Source: Lepidurus packardi (Eukaryota > Arthropoda > Branchiopoda > Notostraca > Triopsidae). Taken from it: 64,000 nt of DNA. The stretch spans positions 13,326,790 through 13,390,789 of the forward strand of contig JAKZAN010000002.1 in the NCBI GenBank assembly GCA_023053545.1, written 5' to 3'. The notes beneath the pieces were generated by a model. That model ran no database searches, had not been told where the DNA came from, and saw only the letters and a program-made list of their open reading frames with translations. How positions within the stretch are numbered: position 1 is the first letter of the stretch; the number at the start of each line of letters is the position of its first letter. The position numbers were made by a program, and so were the translations under genes. Of this stretch, positions 57,501 through 64,000 are shown one piece after another.

Positions 57501-60500
57501 GGCGCAGTAATGGTAACAGCAGGCCCGCAGAACTTTCTGCGTAAAGGCGGCGTATCAACGTCCAAGTTTCTCCAGTACGGAGCTTCCTCGACGTTGATTT
57601 CTGGCGTCGTTTCATGACTCGTGCTGTTGGCCTGGCGGCATCGCACGGCAGCACAGGACGAGCACCATAAACTCATTCTAGTTCAGTTCGCAAACTATAA
57701 AACCGGGTGCGACCCGATACTTGCAGACAAAAACACGGATGGGCTACACAACAAAAAAGCGAACAGAACACACAACACGAGATATCCCCCAATCTTCACG
57801 GCAGGAACTTGGAGAAAGATACCCAAAACCGACTGGCAGCTTCCCGGAAGCATGAAAGAGAGACATGCGTCTCCCCCCCTGATGAAAACTATTCCTAGGC
57901 GCGTCGTTTACGTGCCAAGTTGGAAGTTGGACGGTTCCATTTTGGTTAGTCTTGCCAAAGCTTGAAACCGAAAGCAAAAATAGCTTCCATGTCGCCCTTT
58001 TCACAACAAATTCGCTTCCTTTGGAACCGACTCTAACCCGAAACCTTCCTCTCAAACAAACATTCGCAAATCCACATGTTCTAAGAAGAAAATGTTTCAA
58101 ATCACCGAAACTTTGAACGAACCTCTCCATTTCTTCAGCCCAACAATGAACCTGTCCATGGTATTGAACTCGGTTCGCACTCGAAACCCTCCCCAGCTCA
58201 ACAATGAAAAACGAGCCGAATTAAACGCTTGTAGACCAACTTGGGCGGCAACTTTGGAGTCAGTAACGAAAACCAAGCGGAACTTGAACGCTTTAGAATG
58301 AAATTGAGCGCTAAATGCGTTATAACCACTCAAACATGAAAACTGAATGGGACAAGTACCCTAAAACAGCTCAATAGTGACAAACTCGGCTGAATGGGAA
58401 CGCTGCTCACCAACTGGGAAGGAACTTTTGAGTCAACCACGAAAACTACGTTTTAAACCCCAAAACTTGATGAATTTCCCGGAAAACAAAATGGAGTCAA
58501 CAATGAAAACTAATGAACTGAGTGAACGTTGGACCAGAGTGACGAACAAGGCTATACGGAGCGTACCCTTCTGGCGAATGTCTTTAGTACGTCAATTAAG
58601 CAAGTACATGTTGTTTGGAAGTAGAGCAAGTAGGTCCCAACGTCTTTTTTTCAAATGAAAACAAAAGTGCGGAAGAAGGCCGTTAGCGCCAACAAGGACC
58701 GGACATTCATTCCCCCTCCAGGTAACAACGGCATCCTCTTTTCGTCGGTCCGCATCTTCGTTTTCCTTCTTATTTTTCTTTTTTTTAAGTAGTAATTTCA
58801 AACAGGAAAAACGAAACTTCGGAAAACGAAAGGAAAAGGCCGCTCAAGAGGGAAAAGCAACGAGTGTGCACCGTTTTTAACCTCCTAACGTCCTAACATG
58901 CAGACAATAAAGCGAATTCTGGGTTCGCTCTTGTTTCACTATTCACTTTTCCGGCTAGCACCAAATGGGATTACGGGGTCATGAAGCGCTCGTAAGTTTT
59001 GCTAACATTATTTGCGTCGGAGCAGCAGTGAAAGGTGAAATTCGCTTAGCATCTTCCTATACGCCTTGCCGTTCCTTAACAATTCTGCATTTCTGGCCCA
59101 GAGACATTCATTTCCTCTTTAGCAGCCAAGCAAGCTTGGTGACGCGACAAAATAGTTCTGCCAACCTTCAATAAATTCAATCAATAACATTAAAAGACCC
59201 CTCAGAAAAATAAGACAGTACAAAGAAAGGAATAGAAAAGCGTGGTGAAAAGGAGGGGAGGAGAGGGTCCACTTTATAGCATTACCACTAATAGACTCGG
59301 GTTCGATGATAACTTACCCAGCTTGCTGCCGCTTTTCCGCTTCACTCGGAGACAGATCGTCCTGGACCGGATGCACTACACCAGATAAAATAAGAGAAAA
59401 TAAAAGTTAAACGATGCCCCCATGATACAATACACAGATACAAATCAATACGCTATGTATGGCCGAGCCAATCTTCTATTCTATTTCTCTCTTTACGCTT
59501 CTCTTTTAATCTTTACGATCCACTTTGAATCTCTAGTCTACGAACAAAACCTTTAGGAACAGTGAAATATCTCTGCTACGGAAATGAAAACTAGGTTCCA
59601 TGAATCTACAAAGCTAAGTGGACTTTTATCACGTTGGTTCGACGGAATTCAAATAATTTTATTTTTTTTAAAAATGCTTTCAAGTTTAAAATCCTTGGAT
59701 CATTCCCGATTGTCTTGATAGCGCTTCACGGAATCCTGCGCGTGAATTTAAGAGCTTTTTTTCCTTCTTTTTTTAAAGAAATCTATATCAAGACCCGCCC
59801 ACTCGGTTCAAACCTGTGGAAATCTTGTAAATCTTCAAAATTGTCTTCAAAACCTTCCAAATTTTTTTCTCTCAAGTCAAGCCAAGTCCAAAAAACCTCC
59901 AAAATTTCATTAAAACTGAAAAAGGCAATCTTTTAAGAAAAGCGAACCTGATGGATGTGTGAGATAACTTCGGTATGAGAAGCTCCTTCCAGGGACTTGC
60001 CATTCACTTCCAGAATCTCGTCGCCAACTTCCAAATCCGCTTTGTCTGCTGGTGAGCCTTGGGGGGTTCGTTTAAGGAAACGGGGTGAAAAAAAAATGGA
60101 CAAAAATCAAGAATTAAAACAACTTGTCATTCAGGAATTCTATCCTCGTTTCACCGCTTTTGGGTCGGATCCGGAATGGAACGTAATGGAACGTAATGGA
60201 ACGTAACAAGTAACCTAGTAAACCCCTGTAGGATTCCACATGTCGAGAAAAAAGAAGCTTTTTCCCAAGAGTCTTGCGTAAATGGGCAGTAAAAAGCAAA
60301 AAAAAGGTCCACCCACAAAGTTTGGCACTCGAACGATCTCTAAGCCTTTCTCCCAATCAATAAAACCCTTTCATTCAGCAGGCCACTAGGAATTAGAAAA
60401 CTAACAAAGAAAGGGGGAATAAGGAACAACAAACAATAGCGAAGCTAGATCTAGGCCCAGAAACGAAACTACTGGAAGTCTATTCTCGATACTAGATAAG

Positions 60501-63500
60501 CTCTCAACCTTATATTACGCAACGACTCAAGATGAAACAACCCTCTCGGAATTGGCTAGTCCCCATTGGCTAGAACCCTATAAAAGTGCCCCAATTCACC
60601 CCCGTTTTACATAATCCGATACTTTACAACTTGTTAGAATTTGTAAATATTACTTTCTAAAGCTTGGGATTGTTGTTTATTATCATTCCGCTGTATTACT
60701 TGGTTTTATTATCATTCCGCTGTAATACTTGGTTGTGTTCTAAGGGACGAAAAGAAACCAACTTGGCGAATAATACATTGTCTTCCACTAAAGACCATTA
60801 CGGGGTTCAACTATTCTTTTATGCTACATATTTAAGTTTCCATAATTTTTCCTTCCATTCTCTCAGATGGTTTTGGACAACAAAAGGAGGGAATCGATCT
60901 TTCCTCAACTCGAAAAATCGATTAAGAGCAGTTCGCTAATCCCGCTGCTATCCCTTTGTTTAGAACGCCAAAAAAAGGCGGGAAACCTCAGAGGGCGCAA
61001 TAGCGACTTGAACTCATTTTTGCCCTACCATTGTTGAACGTTATTATCCAAAACAAACTTATTCTGAGCTACCTAACTGAAAGAAGATCAGGATATCGCT
61101 TTAAGAAAGTTCGCCAGGTTCATTTCCAAATAGTTCTATCCAATCAAAGGCTCCTGAGACCCAGATTCTTTAATTCGACCTGTTTCAAAGTGTTCTTAAC
61201 GAAAATATCGCTGTCTCATTCTCCCGATTAAAACCTTGAAAAAGTTCTCAAGTTTCCAATCAAACCGAATACGAGCGATTTGGTTACGAAAGTCCAACAG
61301 GGGTAACCTAACTTAACCCTCCCAAGAAATCCCTGTAAAGTCTAACACACATTGCCGTTCTCTTGGTTCATTTTTACCATAGAGTTTGATTTTCTTGTCC
61401 TTGGTTTCCACCAAGATGATGACATATCCGCCCAAGTCTACCATGATGATAGAGTCCGAGCATCACGAACTCTCAAAACTGTCCAACAATGAAACCATTG
61501 GAGCTTGACGGCTCTTCACCCACGCACATGGTCAATTCTCTTTCTTATTTTTTTCTTTTCTTTAACACTGGTAAGTTTTTACACAAGTCTTTGGCCACTC
61601 GAATCTTCTCACTATAGTCCTTCCCCAGAAAGGCAAAAAAAAGTAATAGAAAAAAGCAATAAACTCAAAACACAGTCCAACGTCCACGGAAGCACTTCCC
61701 AAACAGTTTCGAGCCAGACGAAGGCTCCTGCAAAAGTGGAGGAATGGATGCCCCAGCATCATCAGCTTCCGCGAGGAGTGGGAGAAAAAAAAACTTCAAT
61801 TGCGCAATCGCGTGGTAAGCGTAGTCGCTATACCGTGTTAAGCTGTGAAAAATCCTGGTGGGGGAGAGGGGTTTCGGGGGAGAAAATTGATTGAAATAAT
61901 AAGGGACTTTGGTAGAAATTTTATCAATTTGTTTATAGAATGCAGTCGAAAGTCTATTAGAGCAAGGGGAGTTTTGGACTCGAGAGAGGAAAACGATGAA
62001 CCTCCTCATGCGAAACATGTGTGAGTCTTTCTATACGTGGAAAGAGAAGAGGTCCGCGTGATCAATAAGAGCCAGGGATGCTGGTTACCTTGGCAACGAC
62101 CTTCTCCTTTTGTATTCTTTTTCTCGGTTTTATTTTTAAAAGATGGTCTTTTTCCTAGACTTTTCTTAACTTTGATCGTACAGCGGCATTTCTAGGTGCG
62201 ACTTGTAAAAAAAGGAGACAAAACTAACCCAATTTACGAACCGATTTTTTTTTTTTAGTACAAACGAACAGTATATTGCAACCGGGGCTGATAGCACTCT
62301 GCCAGCCTATACGTAACGGAGCAAAACTAATGTTTTTAGGGGAAAAAAATTGGGTTTTAGCTCTAGAAAGTAGATTCCGACTGCTTTTTGTCGCGTCAGA
62401 ATCCAGTTACTTTTCATGTTTAAAAGAACTATGCAATCGATAAACGAGGCATTATGGCAGCAAGTTTCACACTTAACAAAGTTCAAACTTGAGACTAGAA
62501 CGAACATCAATACCGATGTTGTTCCGTACTATAAAAGGTGCTGAAAGGATATTTTTTTTGAATAATTGCAATTCATTCATTAACTGGAATAGTTGTCCAA
62601 TTCCTATGATTTCCTTGCTGACAAGAATGAATTCAAGTCCTACCTAGCTCGCCACGGGAAAATTTCACTGTTGCCCAATAATGAATGGTCCCGTCTGGTA
62701 AGCTAGCCCAAGCCGGCGTTGTTGCTCGTTCCCCGGCCTCACTAACCGCTAGTCGGTCTGTTCCTAAGCTCGCAAAATGTCTTTGCTGTAACAATCGCAC
62801 AACGAAATACAGTCTTGATTTGGATTCCTTTTCCGTGGATTCGTCTTTACCCCTCGCTTTCGTTATCTACCGTTTTCCCTTGCCAGCCCCGAATTGGTCT
62901 GTCTCGATGTATAAAGAGAGTTTAAAGGGGATTTCATTGTTCAAGTCGGGAATTGCGCTTCAAATGTTTACAATATTGTATTGTAATTTACTTGTCAGAC
63001 TGATCCCCTGTTTTATTCTCGTTTTGCGCCTTTTGGTGCATTGACATTCTTTCTGTATGTATTGTACTATAATTAAATTGTACGCTTAGTTTAACCCTAT
63101 TATAGATGATCGTATTTATGGGATTAATTTACTTTTGTAAACTTATAGAAAAAAAGATGAATAAATAATGACAGAAAAAGGGTCACAATATTTTAATTGG
63201 AGAAAGACCAAGGTATGCTTTGCAGTGTACCGTATGGTGAGTGCTGGTCAAGGATAAGGGGGGGGGGGAAGAAAAGCTGGCGTTTCCGCTTCATTGATAG
63301 GCCAAGGATTACCACAAATAGCATGCGATATCAACTCCCTTTTCTTTAGGGGGAGGAGATTGTGTTTTTGAGAATTTTTTTGTGAAAGAAAGCTTGGAAA
63401 TGGAAACCGCGCCAAAAACGGATTATATCTTTAGGAAGTAGACACAAGGACGCCGGACCCAAAGTCTTTTAAGGGACCAATAGAATTTCGAGTCTAAAAA

Positions 63501-63986
63501 GTCGCTGTTCATACATTAAGCACCAACGCGATTAGAAAGTCCTTAAGCCCTATTAAAAAAACACGCGACACCGACAGAAGGACGACTAATGTACCCCGAC
63601 AGAAGGACGCCTAACTTAACCTGGCCTTGCGGTCTCTTTAAAGAGTATGGAATTGGCGTCCTTATGTCGGGCACAAAGAGTCCTTCTGTCAAGTTGTCCT
63701 TGTGTCGCATTGCTATATCTTTACCGGACAGTTTCGAACGAAACCCGAAAAGTTTGGCCAAGAAAACCGGAGATGGATGAATTGGGCAGTATAGGTTCAA
63801 ACCAATCGCCATCTGTCTTTCTTAGAAAATAAAAAAATCCAATAAAAATACCATCAAGTTACCTTTGGAAATCTCGTCGATTCTGGGAGCGAAGCATTCT
63901 TCTTGACCTCCGACCACCGAAAATCCAAATCGTCGGTCATTATGGCCCAAGCGGATCACTACTACATCTCCATCCTCTGCCGGATC
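45563..63986 (-). CDS. sdt: Stardust/PALS1 MAGUK scaffold, 1,208 visible residues, continues past the right edge
   Basis: PALS1/Stardust binds Crumbs, PATJ and PAR6 and sets apical-basal polarity at cell junctions. Fifteen coding exons: 63986-63863, 60057-59948, 59375-59318, 56900-56764, 56699-56218, 51918-51339, 50554-50432, 48197-47954, 47847-47618, 47556-47266, 47135-46893, 46817-46481, 46382-46218, 46131-45818 and 45751-45563. All phases agree. Order: an N-terminal PDZ (FGFSVVGGQ ... [14 protein letters not shown]), a short conserved block ([18 protein letters not shown]), Ser-rich linkers, two L27 domains, the canonical PDZ ([15 protein letters not shown]), SH3 ([15 protein letters not shown]), a basic hook and a guanylate-kinase-like domain. 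The last has a degenerate P-loop ([14 protein letters not shown]), so it should be inactive as an enzyme, as in the family. It ends WVPASWL plus RHEHA. The upstream PDZ is not part of human PALS1. Confidence 0.93.
45752..45817 (-). other. 66-bp in-frame intron in the Stardust kinase-like domain
   Basis: GTTCTT...TTTCAG separates NEPFK from DDELKDI. The intron is 22 codons long with no stop, so retention would simply insert 22 residues in a surface loop next to the GUK lid. The donor is weak. Confidence 0.6.
48300..48470. repeat. Interspersed repeat, copy A, in a Stardust intron
   Basis: Shares TCTGGTAAGCTA, ACCGCTAGTCGGT and GTCGCACAAC-type blocks with 62650-62815 in the same order. The first 31 bp (48315-48345) are a perfect reverse complement of the corresponding part of the other copy. 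Confidence 0.8.
48471..50431. other. Stardust intron
   Basis: No gene was recognised. It contains CT-rich runs near 49,745 and 49,905 and an AGATGGCG motif at 49051. Confidence 0.6.
51919..56217. other. Large Stardust intron
   Basis: No exon of Stardust or nested gene could be supported here. Two inverted AGATGGCG motifs lie at 55082-55089 and 55117-55124. Short open frames have no recognisable content. Confidence 0.6.
56992..57044. repeat. Tandem duplication of about 24 bp
   Basis: AAGATTCTAAAGACATTCCC occurs twice, 29 bp apart, separated by AAACTTTCT, in a Stardust intron. Confidence 0.8.
57269..57438. repeat. Direct repeat of about 72 bp, two copies
   Basis: GCCGGAGTT...GGCTACGAGTTTCGGGTAGG-type sequence followed by a GACCG...TACAAATTC block appears at 57269-57340 and again at 57364-57438 with moderate divergence. 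Confidence 0.75.
60174..60207. repeat. 10-bp tandem repeat GTAATGGAAC, 3 copies
   Basis: Three consecutive ATGGAACGTA units lie just upstream of a Stardust exon. Confidence 0.85.
60677..60733. repeat. 28-bp tandem duplication
   Basis: TTATTATCATTCCGCTGTA followed by a TACTTGG block occurs twice head to tail with one mismatch, indicating a recent duplication. Confidence 0.85.
62650..62815. repeat. Interspersed repeat, copy B, in a Stardust intron
   Basis: Partner of 48300-48470. The 31-bp block 62657-62687 is the exact reverse complement of 48315-48345, while the following 120 bp run in the same orientation with visible divergence. Confidence 0.8.
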
Positions 63987-64000
63987 CTACCAGATGAAAA

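Larger units (their letters stand above)
60058..63862. other. Large Stardust intron splitting the N-terminal PDZ domain
   Basis: No exon was recognised. It includes the second interspersed repeat and two small tandem duplications. Confidence 0.6.

Overview
The window is eukaryotic nuclear DNA, most likely from an arthropod and perhaps a crustacean. The genes have several exons with short GT-AG introns. An Acf1-type remodeller with two PHD fingers, a Stardust-type MAGUK and a secreted protein resembling the arthropod DUF4789 family all point to arthropods. No bacterial features, CRISPR arrays or complete RNA genes were seen. Exon models were built by hand from splice sites and reading-frame phase. 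For most genes the summed exon lengths divide by three and the protein length fits the family.

Layout. Positions 1-1.5 kb hold the 3' end of an unrecognised Ser-rich reading frame that enters from the left. Positions 1.7-12.4 kb (+) hold the C-terminal 905 residues of protein kinase N. Its 6.5-kb intron contains a second unrecognised open exon that could be an alternative first exon. At 13.3-15.2 kb, TSEN15 (-) and RTRAF (+) diverge from a 353-bp shared promoter. At 15.45-18.58 kb lies a complete PIF/Harbinger DNA transposon with perfect 30-bp terminal repeats and two open genes. At 18.7-20.1 kb is POLR1C (+). From 20.2 to 38.35 kb, minus-strand genes follow one another: HTATIP2, a small PIERCE-like candidate, a 1,033-residue ankyrin-repeat protein, CBS and BAZ1A/Acf1. 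ATG14 (-) occupies 40.2-43.8 kb, with a secreted Cys-rich gene nested on the opposite strand in its first intron. A Pro-rich secreted protein (-) follows at 44 kb. From 45.6 kb to the right edge runs Stardust/PALS1 (-), which continues out of the window and whose visible 5' exons encode an extra PDZ domain.

The genes are mostly unrelated housekeeping and signalling functions: tRNA splicing, RNA transport, Pol I/III, transsulfuration, ISWI chromatin remodelling, autophagy and epithelial polarity. They do not form one pathway. The least expected structures are an intact Harbinger element with a CTA target duplication; two inverted loci of one 60-bp minisatellite; a perfect 31-bp segment that is inverted between two diverged repeats in Stardust introns; the nested gene; the extra PDZ in the Stardust model; and two unassigned Ser-rich exons around PKN.
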